Origin: Schlegelella_A sp036263655
GTDB taxonomy: Bacteria > Pseudomonadota > Gammaproteobacteria > Burkholderiales > Burkholderiaceae_C
Assembly: GCA_036263655.1 (NCBI GenBank)
Contig: DATAGP010000045.1
Coordinates: forward strand, 62,001 to 126,000
Direction of reading: 5' to 3'
Length of the DNA stretch: 64,000 nt
The notes under the pieces were generated by a model. It had not been told where the DNA came from. It saw only the letters and a program-made list of their open reading frames with translations, and did no database searches. A program made the translations under genes and the position numbers. Of the stretch, positions 1 through 8,417 are shown in pieces (position 1 is the stretch's first letter; each line of letters begins with the position of its first letter).

Positions 1-132
1 CCGGACCAGACCGGCGCCACCTTCGTGGCGCCGCTCGCCGGCACCTACTTCAACATGCGCAAGACGACGATCTACGGCGGGTCGAACGAAGTGCAACGCA
101 ACATCGTGGCCCAGACGGTGCTCGGGAGCTGA
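1..132 (+). CDS. Acyl-CoA dehydrogenase, C-terminal end (partial)
   Basis: Only the last 43 codons are present; the gene begins before the window. The reading frame ends in YGGSNEVQRNI, the FAD/substrate-proximal C-terminal signature of acyl-CoA dehydrogenases. The usual catalytic Glu of the YEG variant is Gly here, as in the large subunits of heteromeric (PimC-like) enzymes. The stop lies one base before the ATG of a second acyl-CoA dehydrogenase, so the two are probably co-translated subunits of one complex. Which acyl-CoA they oxidise cannot be told from this fragment. Confidence 0.85.
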   Translation, partial: PDQTGATFVAPLAGTYFNMRKTTIYGGSNEVQRNIVAQTVLGS

Positions 133-133
133 C

Positions 134-1273
134 ATGGACTTCGACTTTTCCGACGACCAGGAGATGCTGCGCGACACGGTCCGCAAGTGGGTCGAGCGCG
201 GCTACGACTTCGAGCGCCGGCGCGGCATCGTCAAGGCAGGCGGCTTCTCGGCCGACGCGTGGAAGGAGATCGGCGAGCTTGGGATCCTCGGCCTGCAGGT
301 GCCCGAAGAGCACGGCGGCATGGGCATGGGCCCGGTCGAGGCGATGGTGATCATGGAAGAGCTGGGGCGCGGCCTGGTGCTCGAGCCGTACGCCGCGGTC
401 GCGCTGGTCGCGCCGAGCCTGCTCATCGCCGGCGACGCATCGGCCTCGCCGCTCTGGCTGCAGGGCATCGCCGAGGGCCGCGAGATCGTCGTCCTCGCGC
501 ACGAGGAGCGGCGCTCGCGCTACCGGCTGGCGCACGTCGAGACGAAGGCGGCGCAGAGCGGCGGCAACTGGCGTCTGACCGGGACCAAGATCGTCGTGCC
601 GGCGGGCGGCGCGGCTGGTGCCTTCATCGTCTCGGCTCGCGTCAGCGGCGAGCCCGGCGACGCCGACGGCGTGGCCCTGTTCCTGGTCTCGAAGGGCGAG
701 GCCGGGACCGAGGTTCGCCCCTACCCGACGCAGGACGGCGCGGCCGGCGCCGACCTCGTCCTCGACGGCGCCGAGGCGATCGAGCTGATCCCGCCCGGCG
801 CCGCCATGCCGGCGCTCGAGCGCGCGGTCGACATCGGCATCGCCGCGCTGTGCGCCGAAGGGGTCGGCGCGATGGATCGCCTGGTCGCGATCACGGTCGA
901 GTACATGAACACGCGCAAGCAGTTCGGCGTCACGATCGCCAGCTTCCAGGCGCTGCGCCATCGCATCGCCGACGTCAAGATGCAGCTCGAGCTGGCGCGC
1001 TCGATGAGCTACTTCGCCACGCTCAAGCTCGACGAGGCCCCCGCGGCGCGGCGGCGCGCCCTGGCGCAGGCCAAGCTGCAGCTCGGAGCGTCGATGCGCT
1101 TCGTCGGCCAGCAGTGCATCCAGCTGCACGGCGGCATCGGGGTCACCGACGAGTACGCGGCGAGCCACTACTTCAAGCGGCTGACGGTCATGGAGATGAG
1201 CTTCGGCGACACCCTGTTCCAGCTCGGCGAGGTGTCCTCGCGCATGCAGGAGACCGCAGGCGTGTTCGCCTGA
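134..1273 (+). CDS. Acyl-CoA dehydrogenase, PimD-like small subunit
   Basis: A 379-residue flavoprotein of the acyl-CoA dehydrogenase family, which introduces the alpha,beta double bond in acyl-CoA thioesters and passes electrons to ETF. The N-terminal helical domain begins MDFDFSDDQEMLRDTV. The C-terminal helical domain carries NTRKQFG and QLHGGIGVTDEY, the standard FAD-contact motifs. The end reads MEMSFGDTLFQLGEV instead of YEGT.EIQ, so the canonical catalytic Glu position is not recognisable. This is typical of one partner of a heterotetramer such as pimeloyl-CoA dehydrogenase. It starts one base after the preceding subunit's stop. Family assignment is firm; substrate is inferred only loosely. 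Confidence 0.9.
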   Translation: MDFDFSDDQEMLRDTVRKWVERGYDFERRRGIVKAGGFSADAWKEIGELGILGLQVPEEHGGMGMGPVEAMVIMEELGRGLVLEPYAAVALVAPSLLIAGDASASPLWLQGIAEGREIVVLAHEERRSRYRLAHVETKAAQSGGNWRLTGTKIVVPAGGAAGAFIVSARVSGEPGDADGVALFLVSKGEAGTEVRPYPTQDGAAGADLVLDGAEAIELIPPGAAMPALERAVDIGIAALCAEGVGAMDRLVAITVEYMNTRKQFGVTIASFQALRHRIADVKMQLELARSMSYFATLKLDEAPAARRRALAQAKLQLGASMRFVGQQCIQLHGGIGVTDEYAASHYFKRLTVMEMSFGDTLFQLGEVSSRMQETAGVFA

Positions 1274-1276
1274 GGC

Positions 1277-2341
1277 GTGGCGGCTTCCGATCCGGGGGTG
1301 CGAGGCCTGACGGCGGTGGCAGGCCTGGAGGTCGGCCACTTCACCGACCCGCGCCGGCCGACCGGCTGCACCGTCGTCCTCGCCCGGGCCGGGGCGGTCG
1401 GCGGCGTCGACGTGCGCGGCGCCTCGCCCGGCACGCGCGAGACCGAGCTGCTCTCGCCGATCAACGCCGTCGACAAGGTCCACGCGATCGTCCTCGCCGG
1501 CGGCAGCGCGTTCGGCCTGGACGCGGCGGGCGGCGTGATGCGGTGGCTCGACGAGCGCGGCATCGGCTTTGCCGTCGGCGCGTCGCCCGCGACGAGCGGC
1601 ACGGGCGGCGCCGGGCGCGCGGGTCCGATCACCGTCCCCATCGTCCCGGCCGCGATCCTGTTCGACCTTTGGGTCGGCGACCGGGCGATCCGGCCCGATG
1701 CCGAAGCCGGCTATGCGGCTTGCGAAGCGGCATCGACAGGGGCCATCGCCGAGGGCAACGTCGGCGCCGGCGCCGGCGCTACCGTCGGCAAGCTGTTCGG
1801 CATCGAGCGGGCGATGAAGGGCGGCCTGGGCACCGCATCGATGCTGATCGACGGCGTCACGGTCGCCGCGCTGGTGGCGGTCAACGCGATGGGCGACGTC
1901 GTCGATCCGGCGTCGGGTCGCGTCCTCGCCGGCGCGCGCAGCGCCGACGGCACCCGGCTCGCCGGCACGATGTCTTCGCTGCGGAACGGCGAGCTGCCGC
2001 CGCGACTGCGTACCCAGGAGGCTGCGGGCGAAGCGACCACCCTGGCCGTGGTGGCGACCGATGCGGTGCTGACCAGGGCCGAGGCGACCAAGGTCGCGCA
2101 GATGGCGCACGACGGCCTGGCCCGCAGCATCAGCCCCGTCCACACGATGGGCGACGGCGACGTGGTGTTCGCGCTCGCCACCGGCGCGAGCGGGCGGCGC
2201 GCCCCGCCGACGCTCGTCGGCGCCTTCGCTGCCGAGGTCCTCGCCGAAGCGGTGGTGCGAGCCGTGCGGGCAGCCGAGGGACTGAGCGGCGACGGCGTGC
2301 CGCGTCTGCCCGCGGCGCGCGATCTTTCCGGCGCCGCTTGA
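1277..2341 (+). CDS. P1-family (DmpA/BapA-like) N-terminal nucleophile peptidase
   Basis: A 354-residue member of peptidase family S58/P1, relatives of DmpA aminopeptidase and beta-peptidyl aminopeptidases. These are made as a single chain that self-cleaves before the nucleophilic Ser or Thr. Family features visible are the N-terminal GLTAVAGLEVGHFTDPRRPTGCTVVL block, VLAGGSAFGLDAAGGVM, and EATTLAVVATDAVL near residue 252, where the new N-terminal Thr is expected. The start is a GTG three bases after the dehydrogenase stop, suggesting co-transcription with the acyl-CoA dehydrogenase genes. A role in trimming an amide or beta-peptide substrate fits the context but is inference. Confidence 0.85.
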   Translation: MAASDPGVRGLTAVAGLEVGHFTDPRRPTGCTVVLARAGAVGGVDVRGASPGTRETELLSPINAVDKVHAIVLAGGSAFGLDAAGGVMRWLDERGIGFAVGASPATSGTGGAGRAGPITVPIVPAAILFDLWVGDRAIRPDAEAGYAACEAASTGAIAEGNVGAGAGATVGKLFGIERAMKGGLGTASMLIDGVTVAALVAVNAMGDVVDPASGRVLAGARSADGTRLAGTMSSLRNGELPPRLRTQEAAGEATTLAVVATDAVLTRAEATKVAQMAHDGLARSISPVHTMGDGDVVFALATGASGRRAPPTLVGAFAAEVLAEAVVRAVRAAEGLSGDGVPRLPAARDLSGAA

Positions 2342-2381
2342 TGCGCGTCAACGGCAATCACGTCGTCCTCGAGCTCACCTC

Positions 2382-3068
2382 TTGACCCTTGCGCAACTCC
2401 TCTTCAGCCAGGGCTTCGGCACCCGACGCGAGTGCGCCGGACTCATCGCCGCCGGGGCGGTCTCGATCGGCGGACAGGTGCGCGACGACCCGCACGAGGA
2501 GCTCGAGGTCGAGGGACTCGAGTTCGTCGTCGGCGGCGAGGCCTGGCCGTACCGAGAACGGGCGCTCCTGGTCATGAACAAGCCCCCCGGGCACGAGTGC
2601 TCGCAGAAGCCGCGCCATCATCCGAGCGTGTACAGCCTGCTGCCGATGCCGCTGCGCCGGCGCGGCGTCCAGGCCGTCGGTCGGCTCGACGAGGACACGA
2701 CCGGCGTCCTCCTGTTCACCGACGACGGCCAGCTGATCCACCGCCTCACCTCGCCCCGGCATCACGTCGCCAAGGTCTACGAGGTGCACTGCGTGCACGA
2801 GGTCGAGGACGCGCAGCTCGCGCGGCTGCGCGAGGGCGTCGTGCTGCACGACGACCCCGACCCGGTCCGCGCGCGGCACTGCGAGGTCACCGGTCCGTCG
2901 TCGCTGCGCCTGACCCTCGTGGAAGGCAAGTACCACCAGGTCAAGCGGATGATCGCGGCCGCGGGCAACCGCGTGCAGGCGCTGCATCGGAGCGCCTTCG
3001 GCGCGGTGCGCGTCGACGACCTCGCCCCCGGTGCCTGGCGGTGGGTCGACGAGGAGGTCGCGCCATGA
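2382..3068 (+). CDS. rsuA: 16S rRNA pseudouridine synthase, RsuA family
   Basis: A 228-residue RsuA/RluB/E/F-type enzyme that isomerises a specific uridine of rRNA, most likely U516 of 16S rRNA. An S4-like RNA-binding segment (RRECAGLIAAGAVSIGG) occupies residues 1-45. The catalytic motif GRLDEDTTGVLL follows with the nucleophilic Asp at about residue 103. A PSSLRLTLVEGKYHQVKRM block near residue 175 is typical of the RsuA branch. The TTG at 2382 is the only start that retains the whole S4 domain. The stop overlaps the next gene's ATG by four bases. Confidence 0.88.
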   Translation: MTLAQLLFSQGFGTRRECAGLIAAGAVSIGGQVRDDPHEELEVEGLEFVVGGEAWPYRERALLVMNKPPGHECSQKPRHHPSVYSLLPMPLRRRGVQAVGRLDEDTTGVLLFTDDGQLIHRLTSPRHHVAKVYEVHCVHEVEDAQLARLREGVVLHDDPDPVRARHCEVTGPSSLRLTLVEGKYHQVKRMIAAAGNRVQALHRSAFGAVRVDDLAPGAWRWVDEEVAP

Positions 3069-3778
3069 ATTCTTCCCTGCTTCGGCGCCTGCGCGCTCTG
3101 GCGACGTGGCCCGCGCTCGCCATCGCGTGTGCGCTGGGCCTCGCGGCGCAGGCCCAGGTCGCCCCGAGCCCCGCCGAGGTCGCCGTGTATCAAGGCCTGC
3201 ACGCGGCGGCGCACCGCGGCGACGTTGTCGCCATCGCGCGGCTCGGCAGCGACCGCGCCGCGCTCGAGGCGCGCGACGGACACGGCCGCACGCCCCTGCA
3301 CGTGGCCGCCTTCGCCCGGCAGCGGGCCGCCATCCGCGCCCTGGCGCGCGCCGGTGCGGACCTCTCGGCGCTCGACGACGACCGCTACGACGCCGTGACG
3401 ATCGCTGCCGTCGCCGACGACGAAGAGACGCTGCGCGTCCTGCTCGAGCTCGGCGCGAGCGCGAAGCTCGTCACCAGCCGCTACGACGGCACGGCCCTGA
3501 TCGCCGCCGCCCACCTGGGCCACGACGGCGTCGTGCGCCAGCTGATCGCCGCCGGCGCGCCGCTCGACCACGTCAACAACCTGCACTGGACGGCGCTGAT
3601 CGAGGCCATCGTCCTTGGCGACGGCGGACGGCGGCACCAGGCGTCGCTGAAGGCGCTGCTCGATGCCGGCGCCAGCACCCGGCTCGCCGACCGCTCCGGC
3701 ACCTCGCCGCTGCAGCTCGCGCGCAGCCGCGGCTATGCCGAGATGGTGCGCATGCTCGAGAGCGCCGGCGCACGCTGA
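3065..3778 (+). CDS. Exported ankyrin-repeat protein
   Basis: A 237-residue protein with an N-terminal signal peptide (NSSLLRRLRAL then a hydrophobic stretch ending at AAQAQ, about residue 30), so it is probably periplasmic. The rest consists of about five ankyrin repeats, recognisable from the spaced GRTPLHVAA, YDAVTIAAV, DGTALIAAA, LHWTALIEA and GTSPLQLAR cores. Ankyrin repeats bind partner proteins; no enzymatic motif is present. It starts inside the pseudouridine synthase stop (ATGA overlap), so the two are translationally coupled. Exported ankyrin proteins are sometimes linked to oxidative-stress or toxin-immunity functions, but nothing here indicates which. Confidence 0.85.
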   Translation: MNSSLLRRLRALATWPALAIACALGLAAQAQVAPSPAEVAVYQGLHAAAHRGDVVAIARLGSDRAALEARDGHGRTPLHVAAFARQRAAIRALARAGADLSALDDDRYDAVTIAAVADDEETLRVLLELGASAKLVTSRYDGTALIAAAHLGHDGVVRQLIAAGAPLDHVNNLHWTALIEAIVLGDGGRRHQASLKALLDAGASTRLADRSGTSPLQLARSRGYAEMVRMLESAGAR

Positions 3779-3802
3779 GGCATCGGCCGCCGACGCGGCA
3801 TC

Positions 3803-3808
3803 GATAAT
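3803..3808 (+). promoter_or_regulatory. -10-like hexamer GATAAT upstream of ribF
   Basis: GATAAT ends six bases before the ribF ATG, and no Shine-Dalgarno sequence lies between them. This spacing places the transcription start at or next to the A of ATG, suggesting a leaderless message. No convincing -35 element is seen. Confidence 0.5.
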
Positions 3809-3814
3809 CGCCGG

Positions 3815-4867
3815 ATGCGCGTCTTCCGCGGTGTCCGAGCTCCCGGCCTCGCCGCCGCTTCGGCGCTCACCATCGGCAACTTCGACGGCGTGCATCGCGG
3901 CCACCAGGCCATGCTCGCCCTCCTCGTGTCCGAGGCCGCGCATCGCCGCCTGCCTCCGACGGTGCTGACCTTCGAGCCCAACCCGCGCGACTGGTTCGCC
4001 GCCCGCGCCGGCAAGCCCGAGACGGCGCCGACGCGGATCGCCACCTTGCGCGACAAGCTCGGCGAGCTGGAGCGATGCGGCATCGAGCAGGCCGTCGTGC
4101 TGCGCTTCGATGCCGCCCTGGCGGCGCAGTCGCCGGCGGCGTTCATCGACAGCGTGCTCGTGCGCGGCGTCGGCGCCCGCTACGTGCTCGTCGGCGACGA
4201 CTTCCGCTTCGGTGCCCGTCGCGCCGGCGACTATGCCTTTCTCGACGCCGCCGGCGACGCGCAGGGCTTCGACGTCGCGCGCATGATGAGCTACGAGGTG
4301 CACGGCCTGCGCGTCTCGAGCTCCGCGGTCCGCGCCGCCCTCGCCGCCGGCGACATGGCCGAGGCGCAGTCGCTGCTCGGGCGTCCCTACAGCATCAGCG
4401 GCCACGTCATCCACGGCGCCAAGCTCGGCCGCGAGCTCGGGGCGAGCGGCGCCGGGCGGCGCGACGGCTTCCGCACCCTCAACGTCCGCTTCCCGCATCC
4501 GCGCCCGGCGGCCATGGGGATCTTCGCCGTGCGCGTGCACGGCCTCGCCGCCGAAGCACTCGATGGCGTCGCCAGCCTCGGCCGCCGCCCGACCGTCGAC
4601 GACAGCGGCCGCGTCCTCCTCGAGACGCACTGCTTCGAGTGGCCGAAGGCGCTCGGCCCGGAGGGGGGCTACGGTAAACTCGTCCGGGTGGAATTGCTCA
4701 AGAAACTGCGCGACGAGGCCCGCTACGACTCGCTCGCGGCACTCGCCGACGCGATCCGCCGCGACAGCGACGAAGCCCGCGCCTACCTGTCGGGCGAAGC
4801 GCGCTCGCGACTCGCCGACGAAGCGCACGCGATGACCGGACGCCAGACCACGCGCGACCGAATTTGA
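3815..4867 (+). CDS. ribF: Bifunctional riboflavin kinase / FAD synthetase
   Basis: A 350-residue cytoplasmic enzyme that phosphorylates riboflavin to FMN and adenylylates FMN to FAD. The N-terminal nucleotidyltransferase domain has GNFDGVHRGH near residue 22 and the later SSSAVRAALAAGD motif. The C-terminal flavokinase domain has GRPYSISGHVIHGAKLGRELG and SLGRRPTVDDSG. The PTAN motif of most flavokinases reads RTLN, a variant I associate with beta-proteobacterial RibF proteins rather than a defect. It is followed 120 bases later by ileS and then lspA, the common ribF-ileS-lspA order. Confidence 0.95.
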   Translation: MRVFRGVRAPGLAAASALTIGNFDGVHRGHQAMLALLVSEAAHRRLPPTVLTFEPNPRDWFAARAGKPETAPTRIATLRDKLGELERCGIEQAVVLRFDAALAAQSPAAFIDSVLVRGVGARYVLVGDDFRFGARRAGDYAFLDAAGDAQGFDVARMMSYEVHGLRVSSSAVRAALAAGDMAEAQSLLGRPYSISGHVIHGAKLGRELGASGAGRRDGFRTLNVRFPHPRPAAMGIFAVRVHGLAAEALDGVASLGRRPTVDDSGRVLLETHCFEWPKALGPEGGYGKLVRVELLKKLRDEARYDSLAALADAIRRDSDEARAYLSGEARSRLADEAHAMTGRQTTRDRI

Positions 4868-4976
4868 CGCGCGTCCCGGTCGCGCTTCGGCGCGACACCG
4901 CCCGCACGCACGCCCGCTGCCGTCGTCTGCCGGGCCGCCCGAGCCGGCTCTCCCGGCTGGCCCGACTCTTCTTCTC

Positions 4977-4982
4977 TACGAT
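4977..4982 (+). promoter_or_regulatory. -10-like hexamer TACGAT upstream of ileS
   Basis: TACGAT ends five bases before the ileS ATG with no ribosome-binding site in between, the same arrangement as at ribF and ribBA. A leaderless transcript is the simplest reading. Confidence 0.45.
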
Positions 4983-4987
4983 CCGCC

Positions 4988-7918
4988 ATGGCTGACGAAC
5001 CCGCCGCCACCGAGTACCGCGCGACGCTGAACCTCCCCGACACCCCGTTCCCGATGCGCGGCGACCTGCCCAAGCGCGAGCCGGGCTGGGTCAAGGCCTG
5101 GAGCGACGAGGGCGTGTACCGGCGCCTGCGCGAGGCTCGGCACGGGCGGCCGCGCTTCGTCCTGCACGACGGCCCGCCGTACGCGAACGGCACGCTGCAC
5201 GTCGGCCACGCCGCGAACAAGATCCTGAAGGACATGATCGTCAAGGCGCGCCAGCTCGCCGGCTTCGACTCGCGCTACACGCCGGGCTGGGACTGCCACG
5301 GCCTGCCGATCGAGAACGCGATAGAGAAGACCTTCGGACGCGGCCTGGCCCGTGCCGAGGTGCAGGCGAAGAGCCGCGCCTACGCCACCGAGCAGATCGC
5401 GCAGCAGATGGCCGACTTCAAGCGGGTTGGCGTGCTCGGCGACTGGGAGCATCCCTACCGCACCATGGACTTCGGCAACGAGGCCGGCGAGATCCGCGTC
5501 CTCAAGCGGCTGATCGAGCGCGGCTTCGTGTATCGGGGCCTGAAGCCGGTCTACTGGTGCTTCGACTGCGGCTCGTCCCTGGCCGAGTTCGAGATCGAGT
5601 ACGCGGACCGCAAGTCGAGCGCGGTTGACGTCGGCTTCGTCGCGGCCGAGCCGGCGAAGCTCGCCGCCGCCTTCGGCCTGCCCGCGCTCGCCAAGGACGC
5701 CTTCGCCGTCATCTGGACGACGACCCCGTGGACGCTGCCGGCGAACCAGGCGCTCAATCTCAATCCGAAGCTCGAGTACGCGCTCGTCGACACGCCGCGC
5801 GGCATGCTGGTCCTCGCCAGCGCGCTGGTCGAGAAGTGCCTGGCGCGCTACGGCCTCGAAGGCAGCGTCGTGGCGACGGCGCTCGGCGAACGGCTCGGCG
5901 GCCTCACCTTCCGCCACCCGCTGGCGACGGTCGACGCCGGCTACGACCGCGTCGCCCCCGTCTACCTGGCCGACTACGCGACGGCCGAGGACGGCACCGG
6001 CATCGTCCACTCGTCGCCCGCCTACGGCATCGACGACTTCAACTCGTGCCGCGCGCATGGCCTCGCCGTCGACGAAATCCTCAACCCGGTGCAGGGCAAC
6101 GGCGTCTACGAAGACGCGCTGCCGCTCTTCGGCGGCCAGTTCATCTGGAAGGCCAACCCGCTGATCATCGAGGCGCTGCGCGAGGCCGGGCGGTTGTTCG
6201 AAAGCACCACGCTCTCGCACAGCTACCCGCACTGCTGGCGCCACAAGACGCCGGTCATCTACCGCGCCGCGGCGCAATGGTTCGTGCGCATGGACGCCCC
6301 GGATGCCTCGACCGCCGGCGTCTTCGCGGTCGATCCGCCGGCGGAGACGCTGCGCGAATGCGCGCTCGCCGCGATCGAGGCGACGAGCTTCTACCCGGAG
6401 AACGGCCGCGTCCGCCTGCGCGACATGATCGCGCACCGTCCCGACTGGTGCATCAGCAGGCAGCGCAACTGGGGCGTGCCCTTGCCGCTCTTCCTGCACA
6501 AGGTGAGCGGCGAGCTGCACCCCGACACGCTGGCGCTGATCGACAAGGCCGTCGCGGTCGTCGCCGAGGGCGGCGTCGAGGCCTGGTCGCGCCTCAGTGC
6601 CGCCGACGTGCTCGGCAGCGAAGGCGAGGGATCGGCCGCGCACTACGCCAAGAGCAATGACATCCTCGACGTCTGGTTCGACTCCGGTTCGACCTTCTTC
6701 CACGTGCTGCGCGGCAGCCACCCGGGGACGACCGATCCCGACGACGACGGCAGGAGCCCGGAAGCCGACCTCTACCTGGAAGGGCACGACCAGCACCGCG
6801 GCTGGTTCCACTCGTCCTTGCTGATCGCCTGCGCCATCGAAGGGCATGCGCCGTACCGCGGCCTGCTGACGCACGGCTTCACGGTCGACGGCTCCGGCCG
6901 CAAGATGAGCAAGAGCCTCGGCAATTTCGTCGCCCTGCAGGAGGTCACGGCCAAGCTCGGCGCCGAGATCATCCGCCTTTGGTGCGCGTCGACCGACTAT
7001 TCGGGCGACCTCGCCATCGACGACAAGATCCTGGCCCGCGTCGTCGACGCGTACCGGCGCATCCGCAACACGCTGCGCTTCCTGCTCGCCAACACCAGCG
7101 ACTTCGACGCGGCGAAGGACGCCGTGCCCTTGACGGAGATGCTGGAAGTCGATCGCTGGGCGCTGGCGCGCACGGCCGAGCTGCAGGCCGAGATCGTCGG
7201 CGAGCTCGATGCCGGCCGCGGCGTCTTCACGGGCGGCCACTACGGCGTCTACGAGTTCCACCCGGTGGTCGCGAAGCTGCAGGTGTTCTGCTCCGAGGAC
7301 CTCGGCTCCTTCTACCTCGATGTCCTCAAGGACCGCCTCTACACCACGGGCGCCCAATCGCACCCGCGCCGCTCGGCGCAGACCGCGCTCTGGCACATCG
7401 CGCACGCGATGCTGCGCTGGATGGCTCCGTTCCTGAGCTTCACCGCAGAAGAGGCGTGGAAGGTGTTCGGACCCAAGGGGTCAGCGTCCATCTTCGTGGA
7501 GACCTACAGCGACACCCGGGCCTGGAAGAACGAGGCGCTGCTCGCCAAGTGGCGGCGCATTGGCGAGGTGCGCGCCGAGTCGAACCGGCAGATCGAGGGC
7601 TTGCGCGCCGCCGGCAAGCTCGGCTCGTCGCTGCAGGCCGAGGTGACCGTGGCGGCCAAGGGCGACCTGCACGACCTGCTCGCGACCCTGGGCGACGATC
7701 TCCGCTTCGTGCTGATCACGTCGCAGGCCCGCCTCGAGGCGCTCGCCGACGACGACACGGTGCCGTTCCAGGTCGAGCCGACGGTGAGCGGCGCCCTGAA
7801 GTGCGAGCGCTGCTGGCACTACCGCAAGGACGTCGGCGACGACCGCGCGCACCCGCGGATCTGCGGCCGCTGCACGCTCAACCTCTTCGGTTCCGGCGAG
7901 CCGCGCCGCGTCGCCTGA
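4988..7918 (+). CDS. ileS: Isoleucyl-tRNA synthetase
   Basis: A 976-residue class I synthetase that charges tRNA-Ile and edits misactivated valine. The HIGH motif is HVGH at residues 71-74. The CP1 editing insertion spans roughly 200-400 and contains WTTTPWTLPAN. The KMSKS loop is at about 638-643. The C-terminal zinc ribbon uses Cys 939/942 (CERC) and 959/962 (CGRC), the zinc-containing bacterial type also found in E. coli. Length is close to the usual 930-960 residues for proteobacteria. lspA starts two bases after the stop. Confidence 0.98.
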   Translation: MADEPAATEYRATLNLPDTPFPMRGDLPKREPGWVKAWSDEGVYRRLREARHGRPRFVLHDGPPYANGTLHVGHAANKILKDMIVKARQLAGFDSRYTPGWDCHGLPIENAIEKTFGRGLARAEVQAKSRAYATEQIAQQMADFKRVGVLGDWEHPYRTMDFGNEAGEIRVLKRLIERGFVYRGLKPVYWCFDCGSSLAEFEIEYADRKSSAVDVGFVAAEPAKLAAAFGLPALAKDAFAVIWTTTPWTLPANQALNLNPKLEYALVDTPRGMLVLASALVEKCLARYGLEGSVVATALGERLGGLTFRHPLATVDAGYDRVAPVYLADYATAEDGTGIVHSSPAYGIDDFNSCRAHGLAVDEILNPVQGNGVYEDALPLFGGQFIWKANPLIIEALREAGRLFESTTLSHSYPHCWRHKTPVIYRAAAQWFVRMDAPDASTAGVFAVDPPAETLRECALAAIEATSFYPENGRVRLRDMIAHRPDWCISRQRNWGVPLPLFLHKVSGELHPDTLALIDKAVAVVAEGGVEAWSRLSAADVLGSEGEGSAAHYAKSNDILDVWFDSGSTFFHVLRGSHPGTTDPDDDGRSPEADLYLEGHDQHRGWFHSSLLIACAIEGHAPYRGLLTHGFTVDGSGRKMSKSLGNFVALQEVTAKLGAEIIRLWCASTDYSGDLAIDDKILARVVDAYRRIRNTLRFLLANTSDFDAAKDAVPLTEMLEVDRWALARTAELQAEIVGELDAGRGVFTGGHYGVYEFHPVVAKLQVFCSEDLGSFYLDVLKDRLYTTGAQSHPRRSAQTALWHIAHAMLRWMAPFLSFTAEEAWKVFGPKGSASIFVETYSDTRAWKNEALLAKWRRIGEVRAESNRQIEGLRAAGKLGSSLQAEVTVAAKGDLHDLLATLGDDLRFVLITSQARLEALADDDTVPFQVEPTVSGALKCERCWHYRKDVGDDRAHPRICGRCTLNLFGSGEPRRVA

Positions 7919-7920
7919 GC

Positions 7921-8409
7921 ATGGCGGCGAGGAGAAGCCACTCGATCTGGCCCTGGCTCGGCGTCGCGCTGCTGGTCGTCGTGCTCGACCAGCTGACGAA
8001 GACCGTCATCGCCCGCACCTTCGAGCTCGGCGACGTGCGCACGATCACCCCCTGGTTCGACATCGTGCGCGCGCACAACACCGGCGCCGCGTTCTCCTTC
8101 CTGGCCGGCGCCGGCGGCTGGCAGCGCTGGTTCTTCACCGGCCTCGGCACCGCGGCGGCGATCTTCATCGTCTGGATGCTCAGGCGGCACGGCGGCCAGC
8201 GCCTGTTCGCGTGGGCGCTGACGCTGATCCTGGGCGGCGCCGTGGGCAACGTCGTCGACCGCATCCTGCACGGCCACGTCATCGACTTCATCCAGGTCCA
8301 CTACGGACGCTCCTACTTCCCGGCCTTCAACGTCGCCGACAGCGCCATCAGCGTCGGCGCCGCGCTGCTGATCCTCGACGAGCTGCTGCGCGTCCGCCGC
8401 TCGCGCTGA
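7921..8409 (+). CDS. lspA: Lipoprotein signal peptidase (signal peptidase II)
   Basis: A 162-residue inner-membrane aspartyl protease that removes the signal peptide from lipid-modified prolipoproteins. Four hydrophobic segments are visible. The catalytic Asp residues are D113 in GNVVDRI and D140 in FNVADSAI, and NTGAAFSF is the conserved loop near residue 53. It is encoded two bases after ileS and is translationally coupled to it, the normal arrangement. The next gene is convergent, only eight bases away, and no terminator hairpin is seen between them. Confidence 0.97.
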   Translation: MAARRSHSIWPWLGVALLVVVLDQLTKTVIARTFELGDVRTITPWFDIVRAHNTGAAFSFLAGAGGWQRWFFTGLGTAAAIFIVWMLRRHGGQRLFAWALTLILGGAVGNVVDRILHGHVIDFIQVHYGRSYFPAFNVADSAISVGAALLILDELLRVRRSR

Positions 8410-8417
8410 GGTCGCCG

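Noticed and set aside
50..2143. 697-residue open frame on the minus strand opposite the acyl-CoA dehydrogenase and peptidase genes
   Set aside because: Arg/Asp/His-rich composition without any domain is typical of antisense frames in high-GC DNA, and both plus-strand genes are well supported.
4868..4987. T-box leader before ileS
   Set aside because: 120 bases without the T-box sequence or a terminator/antiterminator pair; T-boxes are also rare in proteobacteria.
4976..7405. 809-residue minus-strand open frame opposite ileS
   Set aside because: It lies entirely within the highly conserved ileS gene and has shadow-frame composition.
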